From Micavibrio_A sp964539025 (GTDB taxonomy: Bacteria; Pseudomonadota; Alphaproteobacteria; Micavibrionales; Micavibrionaceae), in contig CAZIFA010000008.1 in the NCBI GenBank assembly GCA_964539025.1, positions 1-64,000 of the forward strand: DNA of 64,000 nucleotides, written 5' to 3'. Positions within the stretch are counted from its first letter, which is position 1. The number at the start of each line of letters is the position of its first letter. The notes below the pieces were generated by a model. The model was given only the letters and a program-made list of their open reading frames with translations. It searched no databases and had not been told where the DNA came from. Positions 1-9,585 of the stretch are shown here, piece after piece. Position numbers and translations under genes: made by a program.

Positions 1-311
<311 letters not shown>

Positions 312-442
312 GAATTTAAATCATTCCCAGTTCATCTGAGAATGTTTCGCGCGCGCAGTATTAAATCTGCTTGGCATTCAAGTTCGACACTAGTTTTTAA
401 ACTAAGATGTTCGTTTGTTTTTATTTCTTTCATGTTCTTGGA

Positions 443-563
443 TGACTTGGTGGTTCTAGCAAGAGTGCAACACCCCATCCCATTCCGAACTGGACCGTGA
501 AAAACCTTAGCGCCAATGGTACTCCGACTTAAGTCGCGGGAGAGTAGGTCACTGCCAAGTCTT
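443..563 (+). rRNA. rrf: 5S ribosomal RNA
   Basis: The sequence between the paired arms GACTTGGTGG (444-453) and CTGCCAAGTC (552-561) has the 5S core, including CCCATCCCATTCCGAACT and GGGAGAGTAGGTC. It lies about 130 bp after 23S in the same direction, as expected for an rrn operon. No tRNA lies between 23S and 5S, and none follows directly. Ends are estimated from the helix I pairing. Confidence 0.95.
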
Positions 564-619
564 CCAAGCACATGAAAGAATGCTCATAACCTATCCACCA
601 TGTACAAGATCAAAAGTAA

Positions 620-643
620 CCCTGCAGAAATGCGGGGTTTTTT
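620..643 (+). terminator. rrn operon intrinsic terminator
   Basis: A 7-bp stem (620-626 with 631-637, one G-T pair) closes a GAAA loop and is followed by six T residues (638-643). It lies 57 bp after 5S rRNA and would end the rRNA transcript. Confidence 0.85.
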
Positions 644-733
644 GTGGTTAACAAGATTTTTATTGCCATAATCTTAAGCGTAATGGTATGGGTATAGGCA
701 TATTTTTAGCCCCAAACCCAAAAAGGAATGACA

Positions 734-1231
734 ATGTATGTCGATAGTAAACCCGCACCTGCATTAGAGATACTAATTACCCGGGCTGGATGTAATATTC
801 CTGATTTATCGCAGGATGCATATTTGGCTATCGCGCGAGCGATTAATAACGTTCTAGAAAGAAACGCTATATTTGAAGCAAAATATTACACGCAGTACAA
901 TCGCTGGGAAAAAAGTCCTTATGATCGTATAGCCGGTGAGAAGACAGCAGAAAAAGTACAGAATGCTTTTGCCCGTAAAAATAGGTTGCCCGAATTAGAG
1001 CAGTTGTTCGATAAAACCATGAATTTAGAAAATCACGGTATGGTCAATATTAAGCGCATTGATAATAACAGTCCTATTACATGGCAAGAATGGGCGGCTA
1101 TGAAGGACGAAATAATTAATGCAGTAAAGCAAGCCTTGCCGGAAACGATGCAAGCAGTTCATGTGCAAGCTTCAGGCTCGACTTCCAAAAATATGGAGAA
1201 TGAAGCGGTTTTAGAAATACGACACTCATAA
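734..1231 (+). CDS. hypothetical protein (165 aa)
   Basis: An open frame of 165 codons. The ATG at 734 is preferred over the in-frame ATG at 728 because AAAGG (722-726) sits 7 bp upstream of 734 but overlaps the other start. The product is soluble, with no signal peptide or membrane segment, and mixed charged helices. I recognise no family. It stands alone between the rrn terminator and the nucleotidyltransferase gene, and is more AT-rich than the genes that follow. Confidence 0.65.
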   Translation: MYVDSKPAPALEILITRAGCNIPDLSQDAYLAIARAINNVLERNAIFEAKYYTQYNRWEKSPYDRIAGEKTAEKVQNAFARKNRLPELEQLFDKTMNLENHGMVNIKRIDNNSPITWQEWAAMKDEIINAVKQALPETMQAVHVQASGSTSKNMENEAVLEIRHS

Positions 1232-1334
1232 CCTATTCACGCTTTTTTTGGAGTCTTTGTATGACGGATAACATCTAATCATCGCCTATTTTTCGGTCTT
1301 AGGACCGCAATGTCATTTGATGATCGGAGTTATC

Positions 1335-1877
1335 ATGTCTTTTTCCTTTCCGGCTTATGCCGTTATAGAACTTCTGCAACTTTTCAAAGAAAATGAAATC
1401 GAAATAATCGTCGATGGCGGTTGGGGCGTTGATGCCTTGCTGGGCCATCAGACGCGCCCACATGAAGACTTGGATATTGCACTGTCGCACAACGACGTTT
1501 CCAAGCTGCGCGGCATTCTCGAAACACTTGGCTTCTCCGATATAGAGCGTGACGATACGCAGGATTGCAACTTTGTTTTGGGGCATCCCGACGGTCGCAA
1601 GGTCGATATCCATACGTTCTTATTTGATGAAGAAGGCCGTTTGCTGTATGGCTGCCCTTATCCTTTCGAATCTTTAACCGGAAATGGCGTCATTGCTGGC
1701 TCTGACGTCAAATGCATAACACCGGAATGGATGGTCGAATTCCACACTTGGTATGAACCGGATGAAAATGATTTCCGGGATGTGCAGGCTTTATGCAGAA
1801 AGTTCGGTTTGCCATTGCCGCCTGTTTACGAGAAATTCCTTCATAATTTACGGCCTTCCATGGATAAGAAACCTTAA
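1335..1877 (+). CDS. aminoglycoside/lincosamide-type nucleotidyltransferase
   Basis: A 180-aa protein of the ANT(2'')/LinA-like nucleotidyltransferase family (Aminoglyc_resit type). The diagnostic block near residues 28-47 reads DGGWGVDALLGHQTR followed by HEDLDIAL, giving the G-W-G-V-D and D-x-D motifs that bind metal and nucleotide. A second acidic patch, KVDIHTFLFDE, follows near residue 96. Members transfer AMP to hydroxyls of aminoglycosides or lincosamides; the substrate here cannot be read from sequence. GGAG at 1326-1329 favours ATG 1335 over the ATG at 1317. The gene ends inside a converging minus-strand frame. It could be intrinsic chromosomal resistance or a housekeeping homologue. 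Confidence 0.8.
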   Translation: MSFSFPAYAVIELLQLFKENEIEIIVDGGWGVDALLGHQTRPHEDLDIALSHNDVSKLRGILETLGFSDIERDDTQDCNFVLGHPDGRKVDIHTFLFDEEGRLLYGCPYPFESLTGNGVIAGSDVKCITPEWMVEFHTWYEPDENDFRDVQALCRKFGLPLPPVYEKFLHNLRPSMDKKP

Positions 1878-2514
1878 ATTCCATTCCGAATCCGCCTTCA
1901 CCCTGTGCAAAACTTAACGGTACAAACGGCGCTTCTTCGGACCCAACATGGTGCGTGTCTTTTCTGTAGCCATCAGTTCTTTTTATCATGAGAAGAAGCT
2001 CTTCTTTTCTCACCGAATCATTTTCGGGAAGAGTTGCATATTGCTCTTGAAGATTTCTTATGTGTTTTTCGCAATCATCCTGTTCCGTTAGATAAGCCTG
2101 AACTGCTTCTTGTATCAGCTTGTGTGCAAAACTCACGCTTCTGATGTTTTGACCCTGAGCCGCATCATTAAAATGCAGCCGGATTTTGTCCCCCTCATTC
2201 TCAACGACTAGCAAACATTCTTCCGGCAGGTTTTCCAGTGGCGTATGGATATCTTTTACGCCGAAGGGAATGTCGTAGCTTCCATCTTCCTGAAGATAGT
2301 GTTCAGGTATGTGCCTGATGCCAACATAAGGCAGGCGCGTGTGAGGATCGGGTTTTGTATCGTAGCCGGGTTTCAATATGGCTTCGGCCAGACTGGCAAT
2401 TTCATGCTCGATATAAGAAGGACAAGCTGCGCTACCCAATGTAACAGGAAATGGGTGCCCTCCCTGCAATTTCACGCGTACTTTTGTAATTCTGGAATAC
2501 TCTTTTTCAAACAT
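1708..2514 (-). CDS. hypothetical protein (268 aa), 3' overlap with nucleotidyltransferase
   Basis: A soluble protein of unknown function starting at ATG 2514. The first 210 or so residues lie in otherwise empty sequence and look like real coding, with balanced composition and an extended acidic, helical middle (residues 130-180). The last 57 codons run antisense through the end of the nucleotidyltransferase gene because the frame meets no stop until 1708. That tail is probably a stop-loss extension, or the two genes truly overlap tail-to-tail by 170 bp. I recognise no domain. Confidence 0.55.
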   Translation of the reverse strand: MFEKEYSRITKVRVKLQGGHPFPVTLGSAACPSYIEHEIASLAEAILKPGYDTKPDPHTRLPYVGIRHIPEHYLQEDGSYDIPFGVKDIHTPLENLPEECLLVVENEGDKIRLHFNDAAQGQNIRSVSFAHKLIQEAVQAYLTEQDDCEKHIRNLQEQYATLPENDSVRKEELLLMIKRTDGYRKDTHHVGSEEAPFVPLSFAQGEGGFGMEFKVSYPWKAVNYEGISRKQAAMANRTFCIKPAHPGNHFHPVHTKCGIRPSIPVLCI

Positions 2515-2613
2515 AAAATCTTATGGCAATTAATGGATGATTTGTCAACTTCGTAAAAACCGGAACTTTGGCTAATCTGCTTCGTTTGGTTTTGGTAAAC
2601 CAAGGAGGCCAAC

Positions 2614-2757
2614 ATGAGTATCGAACAAGACGCAATGAACGACGCCATACATAACAAGGGTATGGCCAACAATCCGAAATGGACATATCAGGAGCGGCAG
2701 AAATACCAAGCCGCCTACGCCGCCGCACAACATAAGCGGCAGCAGGAACCGCAGTAA
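2614..2757 (+). CDS. small hypothetical protein (47 aa)
   Basis: A short gene with an excellent AAGGAGG Shine-Dalgarno (2602-2608) placed 5 bp before ATG 2614. The product begins MSIEQDAMNDAIHNKGMANN and ends in an Ala/Gln/Lys-rich helix (AAYAAAQHKRQQEPQ). It has no membrane segment. The strong ribosome-binding site is the main evidence; no family is recognised. It is divergent from the preceding minus-strand gene. Confidence 0.6.
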   Translation: MSIEQDAMNDAIHNKGMANNPKWTYQERQKYQAAYAAAQHKRQQEPQ

Positions 2758-2777
2758 ATTCTAATATAGAATAGCGA

Positions 2778-3305
2778 TTATTGCGCCGTCACGACCAGTT
2801 GCACGTTTTCCGGCTTTTTGATGAGGGGGACGGCCATATCGTTGTTCTGGAAGTAAACCCATGCGCGCATGCCATCCGACATATATTGATAGTTATCGCT
2901 GCGCGTATATATCGTGATGGTTTTTTCACTCTTAATCGCAAGATTGATGATGCCGCCGCCCACGCAGATTTCCGCGTAACTGCTATTCTCGTTCGCTTTA
3001 CTTTTTTGTGCGCCCTTTAAAATCAGGCAGTCATTTTCAAAGCCGATCGGTGCGGTGACGGAAAATTCTGCCGCAGTATCGACGTCATGTCCTTTGAGCA
3101 TCACATTCAGTTCTGCTTTCACATTCATATCGCCAAACACGGCGTCATAATTATACGTGCCGATATATTGCGTGAGCGTGGACCATTTGCCGTTCTTCAA
3201 ATCAATTGGCGCTTCTTTATCTTCTGCGTGCAAGGTAGCGGCGCCAAAGCTCAGCAAAAAAGCGGCGGTGAGCAAGAGCAGCGGGCGGGCATTGTTTTTG
3301 GCCAT
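2778..3305 (-). CDS. secreted/periplasmic hypothetical protein (175 aa)
   Basis: The N-terminus is a Sec signal peptide (basic MAKNNARP, hydrophobic core LLLLTAAFLLSFGA, cleavage after THLHA-type AxA near residue 27). The mature part of about 148 residues is beta-rich and has two cysteines, in FENDCLIL and AEICVGG, that could form a disulfide. The family is not recognised. It is a single-gene unit. Confidence 0.65.
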   Translation of the reverse strand: MAKNNARPLLLLTAAFLLSFGAATLHAEDKEAPIDLKNGKWSTLTQYIGTYNYDAVFGDMNVKAELNVMLKGHDVDTAAEFSVTAPIGFENDCLILKGAQKSKANENSSYAEICVGGGIINLAIKSEKTITIYTRSDNYQYMSDGMRAWVYFQNNDMAVPLIKKPENVQLVVTAQ

Positions 3306-3468
3306 GGTGGGGCTTTCTTTTGTTGGAGGCTCATGACCATTCTACGATAAATCCCGGTTTTCCGGCAATTTTAAAGGCGGATTTTTGCCCGAAAAATACT
3401 TGGAAAATTTCGGACGGTTTGATATAAATCATTGTTTTCATAAGTATATATGAGGGGGATTTATTCAT

Positions 3469-4407
3469 ATGAGTACGAGTGTGTCTTTTCGCCGTTCTGC
3501 AGATCGGCGAGGCCTGATTAGCAGTGCCACGGCGGCACAGCCTTGGCGTTTTGTTGAAATCACGCGTGATATGCCCGATGAGATCATAGGGCAATTGGTC
3601 GGCAAGGATCGTGTGCATGAACGCGGTGCAAGCTCAATTGAAGATTTGTGCCGTCATCGTTTGGGCGGCGAGGGTTTTACCCATAGATGTTTTGCCATCA
3701 TGGTCGGCGATAAAATTCAGTCCGCGATTTATGTCGATGTGGGATTTGCCAAGATCAATAACTATCTCGACCTGAACGGCGATATCGGCCAAATCTTGAC
3801 CACGGAATCAGAGTATGATCCGCAGAAGCCGAAATCTTTCGTCTGCTATTCGATTAGCGCCATCGGCAGCCTTAAAAATGCGGGGCAGACCCTGATCAAT
3901 GAACTACACGCGCACCTGACATCCAGACATCCGGATGCGCATCTGACGACATTATCGCCCGCTCGCCCGTTCGATGCATGGTTTGAAAAGAACTGGCGTG
4001 ATTATCACAGCATAGAAGAGGCAGGAGCACATTTTCTGCTGAACGGCCATAATATATTTGAAAGAGAAGGATCGATGCGCCCCGGCGTTCATGGGTTCCA
4101 TGCAGGCAACGGCGCGTATCTCGGAGCTGTCCGTATTGATTCCGGCGATATATCGAACGAAGAGGGCAAGGGGATCACAGAACACCGCCTGATGGTGCAT
4201 CATATTTACCATTCCGATCCTAAAGTTCTGCTCGGAAATATCGAGCAAACCAAGAAGGTTCAAAAAATCATCCTGGCCTCATCGCTTCAAGAGCCTGAAA
4301 CAGCGAAAGAAGTATGCGGCATCCTATCGTCCATCTGTGCTAATGACATTTTGATGCAGGCTGGAATCGTCGCACCGCCCATGCCGGCTTTAGGCCTTCA
4401 CGCGTAG
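3469..4407 (+). CDS. malonyl-CoA decarboxylase-like protein, short form
   Basis: A 312-aa protein resembling the C-terminal catalytic (GNAT-fold) domain of malonyl-CoA decarboxylase. The matching landmarks, in order, are HRCFAIMVGD (about 74-83), YSISAIGSLKNAG (about 125-137, with the family serine), HLTTLSPARPFDAWF (about 163-177) and AHFLLNGHNIFER (about 192-204, with the family catalytic histidine before NG). True MCDs of 400-500 aa carry an extra N-terminal helical domain and a longer C-terminus; here both ends are short. It may decarboxylate malonyl-CoA or be a related acyltransferase. Its stop abuts that of the converging methyltransferase gene. Confidence 0.65.
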   Translation: MSTSVSFRRSADRRGLISSATAAQPWRFVEITRDMPDEIIGQLVGKDRVHERGASSIEDLCRHRLGGEGFTHRCFAIMVGDKIQSAIYVDVGFAKINNYLDLNGDIGQILTTESEYDPQKPKSFVCYSISAIGSLKNAGQTLINELHAHLTSRHPDAHLTTLSPARPFDAWFEKNWRDYHSIEEAGAHFLLNGHNIFEREGSMRPGVHGFHAGNGAYLGAVRIDSGDISNEEGKGITEHRLMVHHIYHSDPKVLLGNIEQTKKVQKIILASSLQEPETAKEVCGILSSICANDILMQAGIVAPPMPALGLHA

Positions 4408-5316
4408 CTATTTTCGGCGGTAGATAAGGATTATACCTTCGATAGGTTTGCCTGCATCCTGACGCAGAGTTGTGTTTTTGCAAACGAGGATTTCAAGGCC
4501 TGCGGATTTGGCGCATTCTTCGATATAGGTCTTTGAGTGCGCGTAGCGGTGATCGTCGCCGAGTTTCCATGATCCGTTTGATAGGCTTTGAATGCTGAAG
4601 GCGAATAATCCGTAATTAACGAGGCGCGAGGATATTTGCTTGAAGATCTTTTTGAGATCGCCGATATAAACGAACACGTCAGCGGCAAGGATTAGATCGT
4701 AAAAGTCTTTGGTTTGATCCAGAAAATTTTCAATGCCTGAAACTTGCAGGTCGTCGTAAATATTTTTGGCGCGGGCGATTTCAATCATGCCGGGCGCGAG
4801 ATCGATTCCAGTCATGCGTGTTGTGCGTTCAGTAAATTGTTGCGCGCCAAGGCCTGTGCCGCATCCTAGATCGAGCAGATGATCGAACGAGGCGTGGATT
4901 TTGAGAACCGAGGCCGCAATCGCTTCGGGTGTGTGGTAAGAAAGATTTTCGACAAGAGATTTTTCGAATCTCGGCGCGTACTGATCGAACAGCGCACGCA
5001 CATAATCTTCGGGCATGGTGTCGGGCGCAGGGATAACGCCCATGATGGAAAGTTTGATCATTGCACCCATCCTGTCTTCAGGATCGAGCGCGAGGTAATG
5101 GCGAAACGCGACTTCGGCTTCTTTTGCTTCATTGCATCGGCGCAAGGCCTCACCTAAATGAAAATGCAACGGCGGCCAAGCGGGGGCGAGTTCAATCCCC
5201 TGACGCAGCAGATCGGCGGCGGCCGCAAAATCGCCGTCCTTCGTGAATTCCAACGCCATGTCATAGCGCCGATCGGCCTGCAGATTTCCCGATCCATTCC
5301 CGAAATAAATGCTCAT
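4408..5316 (-). CDS. TPR-repeat SAM-dependent methyltransferase
   Basis: A 302-aa cytosolic protein. Residues about 15-90 form two TPR-like helical repeats (DGDFAAAADLLRQGIELAP; HFHLGEALRRCNEAKEAE). Residues about 140-300 are a class I methyltransferase with motif I LLDLGCGTGLGAQQF, the acidic end of strand 2 (GIDLAPGMI) and motif IV ILAADVFVYIGDL. TPR-methyltransferases of this layout are common in Alphaproteobacteria, but their substrates are mostly unknown. It is transcribed toward the MCD-like gene with no gap between the stops. Confidence 0.8.
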   Translation of the reverse strand: MSIYFGNGSGNLQADRRYDMALEFTKDGDFAAAADLLRQGIELAPAWPPLHFHLGEALRRCNEAKEAEVAFRHYLALDPEDRMGAMIKLSIMGVIPAPDTMPEDYVRALFDQYAPRFEKSLVENLSYHTPEAIAASVLKIHASFDHLLDLGCGTGLGAQQFTERTTRMTGIDLAPGMIEIARAKNIYDDLQVSGIENFLDQTKDFYDLILAADVFVYIGDLKKIFKQISSRLVNYGLFAFSIQSLSNGSWKLGDDHRYAHSKTYIEECAKSAGLEILVCKNTTLRQDAGKPIEGIILIYRRK

Positions 5317-5408
5317 AAAACCCTTATAAAGCGAGGCTTTAGAATTTTGTAGCGAAAAAGGCCAAAATCCGTATAGTCCGGGCCTGAATTAACACGCTAG
5401 GAGGCCCC

Positions 5409-5951
5409 ATGGACTTATCCAAAATCGCAATCGGCAAAGATGTGCCCGAAGAAGTCAACGTTTTCATCGAAAACCCGATGGGCGGCGCCCCTGTAAAATA
5501 CGAACTCGATAAAGAATCCGGCGTGATGTTCGTCGATCGATTCCTGCACACCCCGATGTATTATCCGGGGAATTACGGATTCATTCCGCACACGCTATCC
5601 GAAGACGGCGACCCCGTGGATGTTATCGTCATCAGCGTAACGCCCGTCATGGCGGGAGCGATCATGCGCACGCGTCCCGTGGGTGTGTTGATGATGGAAG
5701 ACGACAAGGGCATAGACGAGAAAATCATCGGTGTGCCCGTTGCGGCCCTGCATCCTTATCATGATAACATTGAGGATCTTGACGATATCCGCCCGATCCG
5801 CCGCGACCAGATCGAACATTTCTTCAAACACTATAAAGACCTTGAAAAAGGCAAGTGGGTGAAGCTCAGGGGCTGGGGCGATGCCGCCAAGGCCAAGCAA
5901 CTCATCCTCGAAGGGATCGAGCGGGCGAAGAAAGCCGGTAAGGCCGCCTGA
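5409..5951 (+). CDS. ppa: inorganic pyrophosphatase
   Basis: A 180-aa family I soluble pyrophosphatase, which hydrolyses PPi to two phosphates and pulls biosynthetic reactions forward. The active-site signature DGDPVD lies near residue 67. The conserved YYPGNYGFIP stretch, RPVGVLMMEDD and KGKWVKLRGWG, which supply metal and PPi ligands, are all present. The length equals the bacterial norm. AGGAGG (5399-5404) precedes ATG 5409. Its stop abuts the next, converging gene. Confidence 0.97.
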   Translation: MDLSKIAIGKDVPEEVNVFIENPMGGAPVKYELDKESGVMFVDRFLHTPMYYPGNYGFIPHTLSEDGDPVDVIVISVTPVMAGAIMRTRPVGVLMMEDDKGIDEKIIGVPVAALHPYHDNIEDLDDIRPIRRDQIEHFFKHYKDLEKGKWVKLRGWGDAAKAKQLILEGIERAKKAGKAA

Positions 5952-6737
5952 TTACTTCTTGAATCCGTTCTTTTTGAGCAGTTTATCGAGCGTGCCGTCG
6001 CGGCGCATGTCTTCGACCATCACATCCATGTTCGCGCGCAAGGTTTCGCTGCCTTCGGGGTAAAAAAACCGCACGGAAGAATCGTACATCGATTTGTCCG
6101 TCACTTGTTTGAGCTTGCCGGGGTTTTCTTTATCGTAAGCGTTGAAGGCGAGTTCGGACATGATCATGAAATTCGCTTTTTTGGTCAGGACTTCCATGAA
6201 CAGGTTCGAAAACGGCGTGCCCATCGGCAATAAATTCAATTTTGCCTTGGGGAATAAGCGTGGCGCGTATAATCCGCCGAGTTCGCCATCGAGGCCGACG
6301 AAGATATATTTTTCATTGTTGAGTTGATCGAGCGATGTAACGCCAGACATATCCGCGTCAGCACCCGTATAAATATGAATCGGATCTTCCATGATGAACG
6401 CGCCCGGCATGCCCTTCATTGACGTGCTGGGGATGAGCAGGAGCGGTGAGCAGATCATATCGAAATGTCCGGTTTTCAAATCTTCGAACAATGTGGCGAA
6501 GCTGGAAATTTCCGTGTATTTCACTTTCAGGCCAGTGCGGCTCCCGATTTCGTTCATCAAATCGACGGTGAGGCCGCGCGGCCCGCCCGCCTTATCATAG
6601 GAAAAAATCGTACCCAGAACATAGACGCCGCAATTGACTTCCTGGTTCTTGCGGATGCGGGCGAAGGCGGCATCGTCGGCCATGGCGTGCGTGGAAAATA
6701 GAGCGATGGCGAGGAAGATAAAAACGGAGCGCAGCAT
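5952..6737 (-). CDS. periplasmic solute-binding protein (SBP_bac_3 type)
   Basis: A 261-aa protein with signal peptide MLRSVFIFLAIALFSTHAMA. The mature sequence follows the family 3 extracellular solute-binding layout: an N-lobe start (IRKNQEVNCGVYV), a GLTVDLMNEI segment, FEDLKTGHFDMICSPL at the hinge side and a C-terminal DGTLDKLLKKNGF. Relatives bind amino acids for ABC transporters. No permease or ATPase gene is adjacent, so it is an orphan receptor. It converges on ppa without a gap. Confidence 0.8.
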   Translation of the reverse strand: MLRSVFIFLAIALFSTHAMADDAAFARIRKNQEVNCGVYVLGTIFSYDKAGGPRGLTVDLMNEIGSRTGLKVKYTEISSFATLFEDLKTGHFDMICSPLLLIPSTSMKGMPGAFIMEDPIHIYTGADADMSGVTSLDQLNNEKYIFVGLDGELGGLYAPRLFPKAKLNLLPMGTPFSNLFMEVLTKKANFMIMSELAFNAYDKENPGKLKQVTDKSMYDSSVRFFYPEGSETLRANMDVMVEDMRRDGTLDKLLKKNGFKK

Positions 6738-6954
6738 GATAAATTCCTTTTATTATGATCGGGGCGAAGATTGTATTTTTGTAGCACAGGAGAACTCCAG
6801 CGGAGAAGAAGGTTGATCGGGCGGCTTTTTGGCCTATTTAAGCCCTATATAACGACGAATTGCATATTTCCGTAATATATGTGCATTGAAGCATCTTTGC
6901 CGTTGCAATACCCGACTCCACAGCCTATAAACACGAACCATTTGTTTCCCTTGT

Positions 6955-7001
<47 letters not shown>

Positions 7002-7151
7002 TTGTCGGTTTACAGATTGCCAGAGCGTTGAATTAAAAGGTCTTTTGCACGAGGCCCAATTGACTAAAAGTGCAGTTAGGTGCAGAAAGTAGCCCTCAAG
7101 TATCTAACAAAGTGTCTAACGAATTTTAGGGCTAAAACTTGAATTTCCTGA

Positions 7152-7198
<47 letters not shown>

Positions 7199-7386
7199 TT
7201 GTCAAGCTAGGAGTGACTAACGAGTTGAAGTGAAAGGAAGAATAAAAACGACAAAAAAGTGTAATGTGCAGTTTGTAGCAGATTTGAGCAGTAAAGTTAC
7301 ATACGTTTGTTACATACGCTTTTTGGCCTGAAATTTAGCCCCTTTCCTAAATTTTCGGCGCAGTTTACAAATTTTCGATTCCTTGC

Positions 7387-7500
<114 letters not shown>

Positions 7501-7685
7501 ATTTTTGGAAAAAAATTACATACGGATTACATACGCGAAAATTTATAAAGCGATACCGTCCCGGCATATTGGAAGCTATAAAAGGATATGAAGAATCTGA
7601 AAGACCAGAACCGGCAAAAGGATCAACTGACCGTTATACGGCCAGTTTTCCGAAATTTTGCGCCGTATGAATGCGGGGTTTTGAC

Positions 7686-8390
7686 ATGAGCGTTATTACC
7701 GCTTCCTTTGACCAGCGATTTATCCAGCAGCTTGTCGGTAACGCCATGATATCGAATCCGCGCGTGGCCATTATCGAGCTTATTGCCAATGCCTGGGATG
7801 CGGGCGCAACCGAGATTCATATTCTTTGGCCGACTGTCCAAACTGAAAATGTGTTTTCGCTCCGGGATAACGGCATAGGCATGTCGTCGGCTTCATTTAC
7901 AAAACGGTTTATGAAGATCAGCTATAACCGGCAGGAAGAACAAGGGAAGGATGTAGAATTCCCCGCGGGCGTAACTGTAGGAAAACGCCGTGCCTTTGGA
8001 AAAAACGGTATCGGGCGGCTTTCCGCCTTTTGTTTTGCTGATAAATATTACGTTTCCTCAACGCAAGACGGCATTGATCGTTTCACCTATGAAATCACTC
8101 AAGGAAGCGGCGCAGACCCTATAAAAGCAAAAAAAGTCGAGAATTCAGATTATAGCGCGGTTACACGCGGCACGGTTATTTTTACAAAAGAATTTAAAAG
8201 CCGATCACTCGATATTCAGGATTTGCGAAAAGAAATTGGCATGCGCTTTATCAGCGATCCAAACTTTGTCATTTTCGTGAATGGTGAGAAGATAAACCTC
8301 TTAGATATTCCAAGCATTAATGTTCGCAATTTTTCTGCACAGGTTGAGGGAATCTCCCCCATTGAAATAACGGCCATTGATACGGCCCGC
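7686..8390 (+). pseudogene. GHKL-type ATPase, N-terminal part (fused to restriction fragment)
   Basis: The first 235 or so residues form a GHKL (Hsp90/MutL-type) ATP-binding domain: motif N1 IIELIANAWDAGAT (the ELxxNAxDA type), N2 LRDNGIGM and the lid KNGIGRLSAF. Intact relatives of this kind are stand-alone ATP-binding proteins, some found with restriction or defence genes. Near 8385-8395 the frame passes without a break into the C-terminal half of a type III restriction subunit, so the ATPase lacks its own C-terminus. ATG 7686 is chosen over 7671 on homology of MSVITASFDQRF; the upstream ribosome-binding site is weak. Confidence 0.7.
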
Positions 8391-9585
8391 CCGGATGGTA
8401 AACCAAACACTCTCTTGATTGATAGCAAGCAGCTTGAATCTGGTGAGGCGCTCGATAACGATTTCCGCCAAGCCGCGGCCCTTGAAATCGAACAATTCAA
8501 ACGGGAAATGAAGCAGCGCAGCGGCGCGGGAGAAATCGGAGAAGTTTCAGATTCCGATTTGCTGCGCGAAGTGATGAATACCGTCGGCAAGAAAGGGCGT
8601 CTTGGCGAACAAATTCGCTGCGTCGTATCTGTTTCCATGCTTACGGAGGGATGGGATACAAACACCGTCACGCACATTTTAGGCGTTCGTGCTTTTGGAA
8701 CGCAGCTTCTTTGCGAACAGGTTGTCGGTCGCGGTTTGCGCCGCTATTCCTATGAATTGAACGATGAAGGTATCTTTAATGTCGAGTATGCGGACATTAT
8801 GGGGATTCCGTTTGACTTCACCGCCAAGCCGCAAGTCGCGCCGGTAAAGCCGCCGCGCAAAACAGAGCGCGTTAAGGCTATGAAAGAACGTGCCGCGCTT
8901 GAAATCGTATTTCCGCGCGTTGTGGGCTATCGCGTTGACTTGCCGGAAGAACGCCTAACGGCGAATTTTACGGCGGATTCTACGCTCGTTCTAACGCCTG
9001 AATTGGTGGGGCCAGGCCAAACATTGTTAGAAGGTATTGTCGGTGAAGGCATTACGCTAACCGTCGCGGAAATGAAAGAGAAGCGACCAAGCACCGTATC
9101 TTTCGAGCTGGCAAAACATTTGCTCTATACCTATTTCCGCGATACCGACCAAGAGCCGAAGCTGCATTTATTCGGCCAGTTGAAACGAATTGTGCGGCAA
9201 TGGATTGATGGCGGGCATTTGGAATGCAAAGGCGGCACCGGCCCTTGGATGCTGCAATATTTGGAAATCGCCAATCAGGCGTCGGAACGTATTTATAACG
9301 CAATTGCCGGGGCTATAGGCGACGAGAAAAGAATTCTTGCGGTTCTCGATCCTTACAATCCCAAAGGCTCTAGCACGCATGTTGGTTTTCAAACAACCCG
9401 CGATTTATGGACGACCGATCCATTAAAGAGCCATATCAATTATGTAGTTTGCGACAGTGAATGGGAGGCAGAATTTGCGCGCGTTGCAGAAAAGCACGAG
9501 CGCGTAATTTCCTATGTGAAAAATCAGGGATTAGGTTTGGAAGTTCCTTATAAGGACGGATCGACCGCCCGCATGTATCCGTTAA
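8391..9585 (+). pseudogene. type III restriction enzyme Res subunit, C-terminal part
   Basis: This stretch matches the C-terminal half of Res (SF2 helicase-nuclease) proteins. It shows helicase motif V SMLTEGWDTNTVTHILG and motif VI QVVGRGLRR, then FNVEYADIMGIPFDFTAKP and KLHLFGQLKRIV. The N-terminal helicase lobe (Walker A, DEAD) is missing, replaced by the GHKL domain. The C-terminal nuclease is cut after EVPYKDGSTARMY, where the frame runs antisense into a phage gene. No Mod methyltransferase is present, so it cannot act as a type III restriction enzyme. Confidence 0.75.
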
